A stretch of 64,000 nucleotides of DNA from Nigrospora sphaerica. Taxonomy: Eukaryota; Ascomycota; Sordariomycetes; Amphisphaeriales; Apiosporaceae. The notes beneath the pieces were generated by a model that ran no database searches, was not told the origin of the DNA, and saw only the letters and a list, made by a program, of their open reading frames with translations. Location: the NCBI GenBank assembly GCA_018287875.1, contig JAGVVL010000001.1:4154001-4218000 (forward strand), given 5' to 3'. Of the stretch, positions 50,375 to 61,612 are shown one piece after another; within the stretch, counting starts at the first letter, position 1, and every line of letters starts with the position of its first letter. The position numbers were made by a program, and so were the translations under genes.

Positions 50375-52090
50375 CTACTGGTGTTGGCCTTGGAAATGCT
50401 GCATAAACTGAATAGCTTGCTCGATGGGGTACCCGATGAAGACGGGCCCCGTGAAGACCATCTGCGGCGTGCCAGACGGCTTGGACCGCGAGAGATCATG
50501 GGCACTGAGAAAGGTGGGCTGACCGGCGGCCGTGGCGGCCGCAGGGGGCACTGCCGGGCTCGCTGAGGTGGACAGCTGGTGGCTAGGAGCGTGACTTGGT
50601 CTGTTGGGGCCTTTCTCGCCGTGTGCAGGCGCCGAGGCCAAGCCTCCTCCCGTCGTCTTGCTGTGGTCAAACGGGCATTTGCCCGCTTTTTTACTCGGCG
50701 TCCCCGGTTCCTGCATGGACGAGGGCATCTGCACCGGCGCGGGCGGCGGCGACTCTGGCCGCTCGAGGCCGTCGCCCAGGTACGAGGCCGTGTCATAGAC
50801 GGGCACCGAGATGCCCCAAGGCCGGCTGGGCGACTCGCCCACCCGTACCTCCTTCAAGGGGCGGTCGAAATGGCTCTGGCGCTCCTCGGCGCGACCCTGG
50901 CGGTGCTCTTCTGAGGCCGTGATGGCATCGGGGTCGTCGGCGGCGCCAGCACTGACCGTCTGGGCCCACGTTTGAACCCTCTCGTCCGAGGCCTTCTCCA
51001 CGTCGCTCTGCGGCCGCGTGTCCTGCTCGGGCAGCATGGGCTGGTGGATGCGGCTCAGGCCCTCGACCACGCCGGCGAGGTTGCCATACTTGGCATCGAG
51101 CTTGCGGACTTCCTCCTCGCTCTTCTGGTACCTTTGCAAGCAGACTTCGTGGCTGCGGGGGAGTTCGTGCTTGTGGGTTTGCAGGTAGTGCGCAATCTCT
51201 TCGGGGGAGTGCTGGTCCAGGTAGCGGATGGGGCACTTGGAAGCCGCGGCGCCTTGAGCCGACTGGGCGGGCTGCGAGCCCGTCTCTTCCAGTATGGCGG
51301 CGCATATGGGATCCGCCGACCCATGGGGAGTGGGGTTGTCGACGCCGGGTTGTGCGCTGCGGGGGCCGGCGTTCCGGCCGTCGGCTCCCTCGGGCAGAGC
51401 GGCGGGCTTGGAAAAGGGACAGTCCAGCGAGCCCTTCTTGCCCTCGACGGTAAAGTCCTGCTCGAGCACCGTCGACATAGTCGTCATGGTGGTAGGTGGC
51501 AGCGAGTCCTTGCTCGAGTGGAAACTGCTCCGGCTCGGGTCGCCGAGAGACGAGGCCACGCGGCGGCCTTCCCTGATAATCAGTGCGATCTGGTGTTTGG
51601 AGTCGGACGGCTGCCGTTTCGGGAGGGGAACGAAGCTTGTGTTGGCCAACGAGGAGTTCTTGAGGTCGGGCGGCAGTTGCAGCTTCACCAACGTCTCGGC
51701 GATGGCGGGGGAAGCAGGCGCATATCGGTCGGCCAGGTCCTGGTACTGCAAGGGCGCGCGCGTCAGTCACGGAGCTGCGCTTTGCGGGCTCGGCACGGGG
51801 CAGGGGAGGGGGACGCCTTGGTTCAGCAAGTGGTATAGGTTTGTCAGTCAAGCGCGGCCCCGGAGGGCGCTCCTGATCTAGAGCTAAGTGTTTCTCATCA
51901 TTCGAGGGACTGGCGGTTGGGAGGGGGCGGGGCGGGAAGGGCCGGGTCGGACGGGGGACGTCCTCACCTGTTCGTGGGCGTAACGCAACTTGTGCTCCAG
52001 GATGGTCTGGCGATCACTCAGGGTCTGCACCTCGTCGGCTAGGGCGTTGAAGGAAGAGACCAGCGTCTGGATGAGATCGTGTTGATTCAT
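50375..52090 (-). CDS. Fungal coiled-coil protein with three Cys-Pro (heme-regulatory-like) motifs
   Basis: Function unknown. Minus-strand exons 52090-51968 and 51745-50375 give 497 residues; the 222-nt intron has donor GTGAGG and acceptor TGCAG. The N-terminus MNQHDLIQTLVSSFNALADE is a predicted coiled coil continuing through exon 1 into YQDLADRYAPASPAIAETLVKL. Three Cys-Pro-hydrophobic motifs follow: DCPFSK (about residue 148), KCPIRYLDQHS (about 210) and KCPFDHSK (about 396). The last closely resembles the K/R-C-P-V/I-D-H heme-regulatory motif of HAP1. Between motifs two and three lie a helical block (EEIAHYLQTHKHELPRSHEV) and a low-complexity Ser/Pro region. The C-terminus (TPQMVFTGPVFIGYPIEQAI) looks structured and suggests a small conserved domain. 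Heme binding is an inference; zinc binding through the Cys/His pairs is an alternative. Confidence 0.8.
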
Positions 52091-52917
52091 TGCCTCCAGC
52101 GATGGGTTCGTCGAGATGGGCGGGGGGTGGTTCTGGAAGATGGACCAGCAAGCGGCCAGGGGAGAGGAAGAGGCATGGGAACGACGAGAGCGAGGGACGG
52201 GGGCCTTTTCTGCTTGTTATGGACGGCGGAACGGCTGGAATGGTGACCGTCCGACCGTGGTTGGGGAACTCGTTAGCGTGAATGCGTCGTCCCTTTTTCC
52301 AAGCCTACACGGTAAGAGGGGGTACTGTTTAACTAGGTAGGCACATCCTTGCCTAGTACGTAGAGTATTGTACTCGCATTAGGTAAGCTGGGGTACTTTT
52401 GTACCGTAGCTACCACTTCTTACCTATTTCCTCCTGCATGGTAGAAGATAAGCTGACCATCCAGCCGTTCCTACCACTCTGTTACCAATTCACAGAGTAT
52501 ATAATTTGACTGGTAACATAGATGGATGCCTGTTAGCTAGCCGTGCATAGCTTGAAGGCAGGAGAGGGTATCGCTTGATACAGCAGCGCAGCCCCGTCTC
52601 TGGGTCCTACGTCGTACTTCTTCCCCTACATGTACCTCCACCATGCACAAACTCCCCACCGTTGCGGTGGCTTCCTCGACCTTCCGGCGCCAGGCGGGGC
52701 AACTACGTACCTGCTCTACAACATGTACCTTATCGAAGTACGTGATGTATGTACCTGCCCTCTTCCCCCCTCCCGTTGTGAGACTGGAATATAGTAGATG
52801 GGAGACACAGGAGGACGCGCACGCTCCCTCCCTCTCTCTCTTCAGTACTTACCGTCCTGCCCAGTATCTACCTAGTCCTGGATCTTCAACCAGCTCGCCG
52901 TTCGAGAACTGCCCCCC
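52091..52917. promoter_or_regulatory. Divergent intergenic region with TACCTA/TAGGTA cluster
   Basis: About 830 nt between divergent genes. The segment 52330-52440 is dense in TAGGTA, TACGTA and TACCTA elements. No gene. Confidence 0.4.
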
Positions 52918-54514
52918 ATGATTCCGCACGTTGCCAAGCTCGTGTCCAAGAGCCGACCGTTCCAGCTTCCCGGTAACCCATGTCTTCCGTCTCTCGATGC
53001 TACTGGCCTCCCTACGCGGCCTACTACTCCGAGCCTCGCTGAACGATCCCCGCAGGAAAGCTGTTGGTAACGGAGCTGTGGCTCGAGGTGCCTCTGGATT
53101 ACACGAAGCCCCACGGCAAGGCCATCAAGCTCTTCGGCAGGACCACAACCCGCTACGAGCGGCCCATCGTCGACCCTGCCCCCGATGACGCCAAGTCGGC
53201 ACAGAAGCCCTATCTGGTCTTCCTACAGGGAGGACCAGGTTTTGGCAATCCCGCTCCTGACAGCAGCCCTCTCACGCGTCACATGCTGGACCGAGGATAT
53301 GAGCTGCTGCTGCTGGACTACCGAGGTGTTGGCCTCAGCTGCCCCGTAACCCCCGAAAGTTTGTCCCTTGTCGGCGGCCCGCAGGAGCAGGCTGACTACC
53401 TGAAGCTCTTCCGCGCCGACAACATCGTCCGGGACTGCGAGGCCGTGCGTAGGTGCCTCACGCAGGACTACCCGCCGGAGAAAAAGAAATGGTCCATCTG
53501 GGGCCAGTCTTTCGGTGGCATGACGAGCATGACCTACCTCTCCTTCCACCCTGAAGGCCTGCGTGAGTCCTTCATCACCGGCGGCCTCGGCGCCCTGGAC
53601 CAGGGCCCCGAGCAGATCTACAGCCAGACCTACAGCAAGGTCATGGAGCGGAACCAGGCCTACTACAAGAAGTACCCCGACGACGTGGCTACCGTAAAGG
53701 CCGTCGCGCAGAAGATCCACGAGACACCCGGCGGCGTGCCTCTCCCGGCCGGCGGGACACTCACTGTCCCCATGTTGATGACGCTCGGCCTAAGCTTCGG
53801 CGCCCACGGCGGGCTCGACCACGTCCACGACCTCATCCTCAGGATGAAAGGGGATCTAGATGTAAGCCTCTTTTTCCCCACCAGTCGTCGCCCGGGCCCG
53901 TGAATCATGCCGCTCTGCGCCCGACCGAAACCGTCCTCGAGAAGTTGCTGACGCCTGTGTTACAGCAATTCGGCCTTTTCACGAGGCCGACGCTCAATAC
54001 TTTGGAACAGGACCTGAGCTTCGATACGGCGCCCATTTACAGCATGCTGCATGAGCCTTGCTGGATCCACGGGCCTGGAATTGCCGCCAACTGGGCCGCC
54101 GAGCGCGTTGGCAAGAAGCTGCCAGCCTATCAGTGGCTGCGCGCCGACTGGGCCGGGCCGCAAGAGATGCAGGGCGACGAGCCGCTCTGCTTCTCTGGGG
54201 AGATGGTCTATTCCTTTTTCTTCGATACCTACGCTGGGCTCAAGCCCCTTAAGCAGACAGCACAGATCCTTGCCGAGTACGACCAGTGGCCGCCCCTGTA
54301 CGACACGGAGCAACTAAAGAAGAACGAGGTCCCCGTCTACGCCGCCTGTTATGAGGACATGTATGTCGATTCAGGCACCGCCAGGATCACGGCTTCCAAG
54401 ATCAAGGGCATCAAGGTCTTTGAGACCAACGTTCTCTACCATAGTGCTTTGCGACACCGGGCCGATGACGTCTTCCAGGAGCTGCTGCGACTGCGAGACG
54501 ACACCATCGACTGA
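52918..54514 (+). CDS. Proline iminopeptidase-like alpha/beta hydrolase (S33)
   Basis: A prolyl aminopeptidase-type enzyme removing N-terminal proline from peptides, probably cytosolic since no signal peptide is present. Exons 52918-52972, 53056-53861 and 53966-54514 give 469 residues. The oxyanion motif is LVFLQGGPGFG, the DYRGVGLS strand follows, and the nucleophile elbow is WGQSFGGM (Ser about 170). The cap domain carries HEPCWIHG and NWAAERV segments, and the C-terminus YAACYEDMYVDSGTARITASKI matches the acid/His region of fungal prolyl aminopeptidases. The length fits this larger fungal/bacterial PIP group rather than the 310-residue form. It ends 114 nt from the oppositely oriented carboxylesterase. 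Confidence 0.9.
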
Positions 54515-54628
54515 TTCCTTGAGGCTCTGGACTCGTCGGGACTCGCACGCCCCCGAAGTGACCAATAGGATCAGTGTCCTCAAGTGTTGGCTTCTTTGGG
54601 GGCGTGCCTCGTTTCCTTCGATCTCGTG

Positions 54629-56664
54629 TCATATGGGTATCTTCGGTCCCATCTGCCTCCAAAACTGGCATCTCTCCGGGAGCTGCGCAACCGCGGCTAT
54701 TGAAAACCCGTCGTCGTCTATCACAAACTTATTTCCAGATGCCAGGGCAGGGACTCCGGCCACATCCTTGCCCGTCAGCTTGAGGGCATTGGGGTCGCCT
54801 GTCATGAAGAAGGATGCGAGTGCCCCTGCCGTACACACGGACTTTCAGCCTCGGAAGTAATACACGGGGAGTGGCTTACGAGAAGACGTACCGGCATAGC
54901 CCTCATAATGAAACGAATCAGTCTTTTGGGCGGGGTTGACCGTATTCCACTGCTCAGGCGTCGCGTATCGTTAGTGTGCGTGCCTGCCATGACTGCTGCG
55001 TGTTCGGTTGATTTCAGTCCACTCACCCAGTAGACATCTGAGGCGTGCTTCGCGGGCGGGATAGTATACTCGCCGAGCCAGCCCCCGTTTGGCGCAGCGC
55101 CGGCCATCCAAAGCGCCGGACAGCTGAGGACCGAGTCACGGTAGATCATTCCAGCCCGGAAATACGTATCGTTGGGCGACTCGACGTTCCCAGCCTGGGG
55201 GTACATCATCTCGACCCTCTGTAGATCAGTTTCGGAAAAGGTCGGGAGATAGCCGGCCAGCCACTTGCGTAACGGGGACACCGACGAGTTCCCCGGAACG
55301 CTCTTGAGGTACGGGGGAATGAACGTCTCGCCTTCGTGGCTATTATATGTGGCAAAGCCGACTTGCATATTCATAGCACCGGGCCGGAATGCGGCTTCGG
55401 AAAGGGGCCGTCGCAGGAATGCGCCGTCGACCACAGGGCCCCAGCTGTACGAAGACGTGTCATACGTATGGCTGGACGCAATGGCCAAGCTCGCATCCCT
55501 GATGGCCTGGACGTCGGCGGCCTTGAGACAGGGCAGACTCGCAGGCCCGGCGCACCCCGTCAGGTTGGCTAGCATGTCGTAGCGCGCCTGGGCCTCGGGG
55601 CTGTCGTGACGGTACGTCTTGGGCCAGAACGGGCTCGCAGCCAGCGCCCGCTGGAAAAGGGGGCGACGGTGCCGTGGCCCGGCAGCTTGCGCCAGTACGC
55701 TGCCGCCGCCCCTGCAATCTCGGGATCAGTATCTTCGTAAGACAGGTCCGGGTCGACAAAACGCCACGGCCGTAAACTACACCGAGAGTTGCTTACGCCG
55801 ACTGCCCCCAGGCTGTCACACGATGGGGGTCGCCCCCAAAGTGGTGTATGTACTTTCGCACCCACTACAGTTCTCGGGGTCAGCGCTGTGCGTGGTAGAT
55901 GGCACCTCCCGGAGTGCCCCTGGCGGCGGGGAGGCGGAACGGGCAAGGCGACGGGAATACCACAAGCCACAACCTACCTGCAGGGCCATTTGCTGGTCTA
56001 GCAGACCGGCGTTGGCGTCCGAGTCAGGGTCCTGGGCCACTTCGCGGCCCGACAGGAAGCCGAAAGCGTTGACGCGATAGTTGGGGTAGACGAAGATCAT
56101 GTCGCTCGCCGCCGACACATTGAGGATGGGGTACGCAGGGGGCGGCATGGCAAAGGCGGCCGAACCCTGGATGAACCCTCCGCCGTAGAAGGCGACGACG
56201 ACGGGGCGGAGGCCTTGTCCTTTTCTCCAGGGACGTCCATACAGGCCCAGGTACAGGCAATCTTCCGAGCCGTTGACCTGCCCGGCCCCAGTCAGCAGCT
56301 CGCGCGAACAATGGCCAAGTTGCTGGCTGCATCACTGACGGTTCTCTGGGGACACATGTCGAACGACTGGCTCGAGTTGAAGACGGTGCCAGGGCTCACG
56401 GGGGAGGGTGGTTGAGGCGCGCGGAACCTGATGCCCGGCACGGTTGGTTATCTGTTACGGTTGTGTAGACGAAGGGCAAAGAAGGTCAAGCGAGGTGCAC
56501 CTGTTTACGCCCACGGGGGGGGCCGCATAGGGTATCTTTTGCCAGTAGGACACATTGTACTCGGCGCTGACAGCTCCCTGAAACGTTCCGTAGTCCAGGC
56601 GGGCAATGAGGTCGTAAGCGCCGGTGAGGTTCACGAGCAATATCGCGATCAACACAAGGAGCAT
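54629..56664 (-). CDS. Secreted type-B carboxylesterase/lipase
   Basis: An extracellular or vesicular ester hydrolase. Seven minus-strand exons (56664-56501, 56427-56340, 56277-55978, 55864-55797, 55711-55027, 54949-54892, 54825-54629) sum to 519 residues with all phases consistent. A signal peptide (MLLVLIAILLVNLTGA) leads the protein. Family marks are YAAPPVG, SEDCLYL, FYGGGFIQGS, the nucleophile GQSA/GGGSV, whose Ser-Ala and Gly-Gly-Gly lie on different exons (junction 55797/55711), acidic residue in NSHEGETF, and probable catalytic His in TDSFHYEGYAG. It ends with ERCQFWRQMG, common in fungal CEs. The ATG at 56664 is used because the upstream frame lacks an ATG. A TATAAG element lies about 90 nt upstream. 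Confidence 0.92.
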
Positions 56665-57074
56665 GGCGGCGAATGGCAAGGCGGGTTGCTATGTCACCGG
56701 ACTCCGTACACAGCAGCATGGACCGCTACAGCCACCACCGGTGCTCTCTCTCTTATAGCAGCTGGCGAGGCAAGGAATCCGCCCGTCCAGCGGACCCTGC
56801 ACCCACCCCGCACGGAATCGAGCGAGACGGAGACAAGAGCCGCCAGGCAGGGTAACCGCTTTCGGCATCACAGCCGTGGCCCCTCGGTGTCTTGCTACAA
56901 AGATAGGCCGAGCAGCGCTCCGTCGTCAACTTCGCTGCCACGGGGACCGGAGGTCTCATATGCCATTCCTTGCGTGCCGAAGGCTGGGCATCGACACTTC
57001 GGTTTCCCATCTCGGGCACCCTTTGTCATTCATTCCTCGTAGAGATCGTGTTGCATTTCGATTTCTGCTTGTCG
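56665..57074. other. Intergenic region between helicase 3' end and carboxylesterase start
   Basis: About 410 nt holding the carboxylesterase promoter and the helicase 3' UTR. No further feature. Confidence 0.45.
56751..56757 (-). promoter_or_regulatory. Candidate TATA box of the carboxylesterase
   Basis: A TATAAGA sequence on the minus strand lies about 90 nt upstream of the ATG at 56664, between CT-rich stretches. Confidence 0.45.
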
Positions 57075-60000
57075 TTAGCCGTTTCCCGCACCCGCCAGCC
57101 TTTTCACGAGCTGTGACTTACGCCACAAACGATTCGCCGAGTCGGATATCACCTGTGCCTTTGCCAGCAGCTTCTCTCCGTACTTCTGCTCGTCCTTGGA
57201 CTTGAGGCGTACCTTGGTGGGCTGTGCCTGCATCAGTACAGGTACCAAGTCCTTGGGGTCTGCGTTCGCGACGGCCGCGATCGACTTGTATCCATTGTCA
57301 TAGAAGACACGGGCTGTCCGGCTCTTGATGAAGGTGATCTTGGCAAGTGCAAAAAGATCCGCCTTGGCGCCCGCTTGGAGCCGGTCCGCGACGTGGTCGA
57401 GGACCGCCGCCATAACCCTGTCCGACCTTGGTTAGCGATAATACGGGCAAGAAGAGAAGGAAAGGTGCAGGACAGGGCAGGCCAACGAACCCCCAATCCA
57501 TCTCCTCGCAGAACTTGATCATGCCTGCCGCGAAGCCTTGGCACGTCTGCGCCAGTGTCTGGACTGTGCCCCTGGGAATGTCGTATTTCCGAGCAACGGC
57601 GTGCACCGGCACCTCGTTGCATAGGTCTCGCAGCTGCAGTGCCATGAAGAACCGCGTGTAAATGCGACATACTTCCTTCTCCTCTGCCGTCGAGGCCTTC
57701 ATGGTCCCACCTTGTGCCCTGCTACACGGTCAGTATCTTGCCGACCCACGCTGGCCCTCAGGCGGCATACATTCTACTAATGACCGTTGGCCGAACCCCC
57801 TGCAACATTCGAGGTTAGTAGTTTTTCTCGGACAGGCCTTTGCAGGGCATATTTCGGAACCTCTCCGGCCAGAAGTCCCGAGATAAACAGGATTTTGGCG
57901 CATGAGAAGGAGGGCTCCGCGCAAAAAGGGGCAACATGAACACCGCGAGTTACCCACAAGAAAGGACATGACTCGGTGCGCGCTGTCATCGAGATCCTCG
58001 ACTTCGTTCCTGAACACTCGCCAGTTGACGTTGATGGCGAAGTCCTGGACCGGCGTGAACGTATAGAGGATATGCATCTCCCCGTCCATAACAAACGCTC
58101 GGAGGGCTCGCTGTAGTTCGCGGTGGACGAAAGCCCCGTCCTCGGGCTCTAGCGAGGAGGCCACGACGGCCTTTCCCAGACGGGTCGCTTGGTATGCTTC
58201 CGCTTCGTCCCTGTGCACAAAGCCCATGCTGGCCAAATCATCGAGGCTGGATCCCACGAGCGCTTGCACCGACGCGGTGTCTTCTGTTTGGCCGAGCAGA
58301 GTTCTCCGAACGAAGTCATCGATCGAATCCCGCCCGGTCGCCAGCCGAGTTGCGACCGTTTCTAGCAGTGCGCTGCGTATCGTCAGTCTCCACCTCTGGT
58401 GCTGTGTTTTGAGACTGATTTACCGTCGTATTCGATGCTTATCGGTCATGAGGCCGCTAGTGACCCGAGGCAGTTCGGCCTGCATCAAGTCAACCACCTC
58501 CTCCAGGTCCGCTACAACACTCTGTATCAGTTATCTTGTTTCCCAAGACAAACAAGCTGGGGTTGTCTCCCGGGGCCATCTTGAATACAGCGGCAAAAAC
58601 AAGAGAATCGGAAAAGCGGGAACTATGATGCCGTGAAGGGTTATTGGTCACCACCGGGAGTTGCTTACCCTTACGGCAACAGAGATATGTCTCCCCCAGC
58701 TCATCCTTGCCCTTTCTGCCCGCTCTACCGCGCATTTGTCGCCTGCCATCATGAGAAAGAAGTCTTCACGGCCCGTGGAAACACAAACACTCACAGCATA
58801 GAAGGCCCCACAAGCTCACGCCCCATCCTTGCGTTGTGTAGGATGACTCGCCGTGCCTGTCTTATAGTCAGCGTGTAAGTTTTAGTATGCGTCTGGCTCG
58901 AGACCGCTTACCGGTAGGTTGATACCCGCTGCTAAGCTGCAAGTCGCCACAATGACCTTGATGACACCGTTGTCATACGCATCGGCGATGAGGTCGCGTT
59001 CCTCGGTTGTCAAGCCCGCCTGTAAACGTCAGAACAGGGGAAAGCAGAGGCGGAGAAGCACTCACATCTGCTTCGTGTTAGCGACGATAGCGCAGTGCGA
59101 GCATCAAGTTGGACATACGATGAAAGGCAACCCCTAAAGGTACTGTTTCCGCGAGCCCAGGGTCGATTCCAGACGGAAGACCCTGCAGGTCAGCTAATAG
59201 ATTGGATCGCTTCTCCGCAGTCACGGCATTGATCTCGTCGAGATCGGGCAGAACACGTGCCACGAGCCGAGCGTCCGACTCGCACCCAAAGCGACTGCTG
59301 CAGAAGATGAGAGCTCCGTACCCGGATCGAACAGTTTCGTTTGCAAGCGCCACGACGGAGTTCAGGACGGTATCCTTGAGCTCTTTATGGGACGAAGGTC
59401 GGATACTCCTGACAGGAGTGGCGGTAGGAGTCATTGGTCCAGACTCAGAATTGGTCTGCCCTGCTGCAGTCCGCAAGGAGCCGACCGTCGAGGCCGGATA
59501 GATATTCGACTCGTACACCAAGTGCTCTTGAACAGGAACTGGTCGATAGAAGGTCTGGTAGGTGTGTGCGTCGAGCCACCTTGCTATCACGTCGATGTTC
59601 TTGTTCTCCCTTAGCAGCCACGCTCGAACGTCCCTTGCCCATCTTCGACATGGCTTACAGAAAGTGTGGCGCTCATGCCGATAATCTGTATATTCTGTCC
59701 GAGACTGAGAAGCTTGGTCGCGATAAGCTCAAGAAGATAGCCGCGATGATCGTCGTCGATCATGTGAAGTTCGTCGAGCACGACGGTCCGCAGCTTTTGA
59801 ACAGAACAATCATCTATAGCATTGTTAACGAGAGTGTTGGCCTGCTGCAGCATTAGCAAAGCAGCAGGCGTGCTGAACAGGCTCCTACGGGACCACCCAC
59901 CTTCTCAAAAGTGCACACCCCGATATCGAAATCAGCCCAGGTCGCTCGAACTTTACCGCCGCCAAAAAAGCCGACTACCCTAATGGTGTCTTCGTCGGCT

Positions 60001-60665
60001 CGTTTTTGCCACATTCTCGGGCCCGTTTCCGGGCTGTCGCATTCGGGACCTCTGCGAGTGAGGCCACGCACTATGCCACGCAGCCATTTGACCTTTTCCT
60101 GGACAAGAGCGACATAGGGCAGCACCAAAAGCGCCTTGGCGTGGGGATCCTCCAGTACACGTTTAAGCATGAGCACGTCAGCAACTAGAGACTTCCCCCC
60201 GCCCGTTGGGGCAGTATAGACCAGGTTTCTGGCGCCCGTCAGCAAACCGGGGCCCATGAGACACTGCTTCTGCCATGGGTAGATCTCCTTGATGCCAAGC
60301 GACGCAAAGTTCTGTACGAGACCGGTGGGAAGGGCATATCGGGGATGGGAGAGCAGCAGAGCCCGGTCACTGCTGGACGACGGCGTGGCTGCAATGGCCT
60401 TTCTCTGCGAATACTCGGAGATGGCATGCGCTGCCTGTTCGTCTACGGTGTCTATAGCACTGGCAAGGAGGCTTGGAGTGGTGCGCAGCGCCAACGAGGC
60501 TCTCTGAAAGCCGACCCTAGCAGTGGGCGCACGTGGGCCTTCGTATTGCTCGCCTGCGTCGGACCGCGACCTTTTTTTACCGACGGTTGTGTTGTAGTAA
60601 TTGTGCCGGGCATCTGCGGCTTGCTGGACAGTGGTATGGTGGAGATTCTCTTGTTGAGGCTTCAT
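57075..60665 (-). CDS. Hel308/HELQ-like DNA repair helicase (Ski2-like SF2)
   Basis: A 3'-5' DNA helicase related to HELQ and the helicase half of polymerase theta, acting on stalled or crosslinked forks. Minus-strand exons: 60665-59901, 59841-59659, 59599-59119, micro-exon 59067-59066, 59019-58912, 58856-58795, 58742-58669, 58511-58424, 58372-57954, an uncertain short exon (perhaps 57862-57838 with a GC donor), 57718-57491 and 57417-57075; about 925 residues. Motifs are Q-like YPWQKQCL, Walker A APTGGGKS, DELH, MSATLS, FHHAGLT (completed by the 2-nt micro-exon), TCSLAAGINLPARRVI, QMRGRAGRKG, then the winged-helix/ratchet region (RDLCNEVPVHAVARKYDIPRG). The C-terminus contains an HhH-like ARVFYDNGYKSIAAVA segment. 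The ATG at 60665 is the first in the frame with homology; the open frame continues upstream without a family match. Confidence 0.88.
59066..59067 (-). other. Two-nucleotide micro-exon of the helicase gene
   Basis: Between GTATGT...AAGCAG (59118-59068) and GTGAGT...TTACAG (59065-59020), the dinucleotide AT completes a His codon. The result, FHHAGLT, is the conserved Hel308-family motif. Read-through, or skipping with one long intron, breaks the frame. Confidence 0.75.
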
Positions 60666-61243
60666 GGCGACTTCGCCAGGTTTTAACACTCTCGGGGGGT
60701 ACCTTGCGGTGATCCCTGGCCACCAGCGGAGCGCAGCGTTTAGAGAAAGAGATAGGCGAGCGGGATGAAGGCGGGTATCGCCGATGCAAATCAAAGCTGT
60801 AGCGAAGAGAAATGTGTCAACAGAAACAACGAGACCGGCTATTTCTAATGGAGCTTGCACTGCTGACCCGGGCAAAAAGGTAGGTAAACGCGGAACGGGG
60901 ACGCGGTTCGTTGTCGCTTTACACGCTTGCTCCACGCGATGAGAGCGCGACGTCACGTGGGTATCGGTACGTGTGTGCGTTTGTGTGTGCGTTGTGTGTG
61001 CGTCAGCAGCAGTTGAAGGTACGGGTAGGGTACAGCAAGACGAGGTTGATGGCTGTAGCACTGCTCAGTACAGCACAGGTAGCCAGTACAGCATAGGTGG
61101 ACAGATCCATCGTAGTGGCGACTGCGAGCAGCTGTAGCTGGCAAGATCTCTAAGGGTTGCTTCGTGCGCAGGTGCTTCCGACCCGACTGGAGCTCGGCGC
61201 GCCAGCCTCACTGCAACATCATCCTCTCCGACCATACATTGGT
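60666..61243. promoter_or_regulatory. Region upstream of the helicase
   Basis: About 580 nt, including a GTGTGTGCGT-rich stretch at 60970-61005. Probably the helicase promoter and 5' UTR. Confidence 0.35.
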
Positions 61244-61612
61244 TCATGAGGAACTTGCAACACAAGTGCAGTTTGTGTGAAGGACGGTCGCACTTCGTTC
61301 AGGTCGAAGGTGCTCCTTCAGCTCTGATGCCCATGTCTGGGCCTGACTGATCACGGTACTGGATACGGGCGACTTGGCCAGCAGCAGGATGTTTCCATGG
61401 TACTGACTGAGCAGCCCACCCGGGTCTCTGTCGTCCCTAGAAATGGATGCGTGGATATAGTCGACGACGACAGCCAGACAGCCAAAGCTCTGGGCGGCAC
61501 GCAAGCACTCCATACTTGCCCAGACAAAGCCTCCCCACCCGCCGGCCAATTGGATTTGGCGTGCATCATCAAGCGGCTGCGCCGTCCACCCTGATTGCCG
61601 AAGGACACGCTA
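61244..61612 (-). CDS. Possible unrecognised coding segment (no ATG in frame upstream)
   Basis: A minus-strand frame open from about 61612 to a TGA at 61244-61246 reads like protein over 120 codons (for example AQSFGCLAVVVDYIHASIS and LLSQYHGNILLLAKSPVSST). Its third-position pattern resembles the real genes. The first ATG in it (61508) would leave only about 88 residues, and sequence in another frame just upstream (61780-61600) is also open. It might be the 3' part of an undetected gene or a decayed one; no family is recognised. Confidence 0.3.

Noticed and set aside
60666..61061. Upstream extension of the helicase frame
   Set aside because: The extension has no further ATG and no family similarity; it includes a GT-rich repeat, so 60665 is taken as start.
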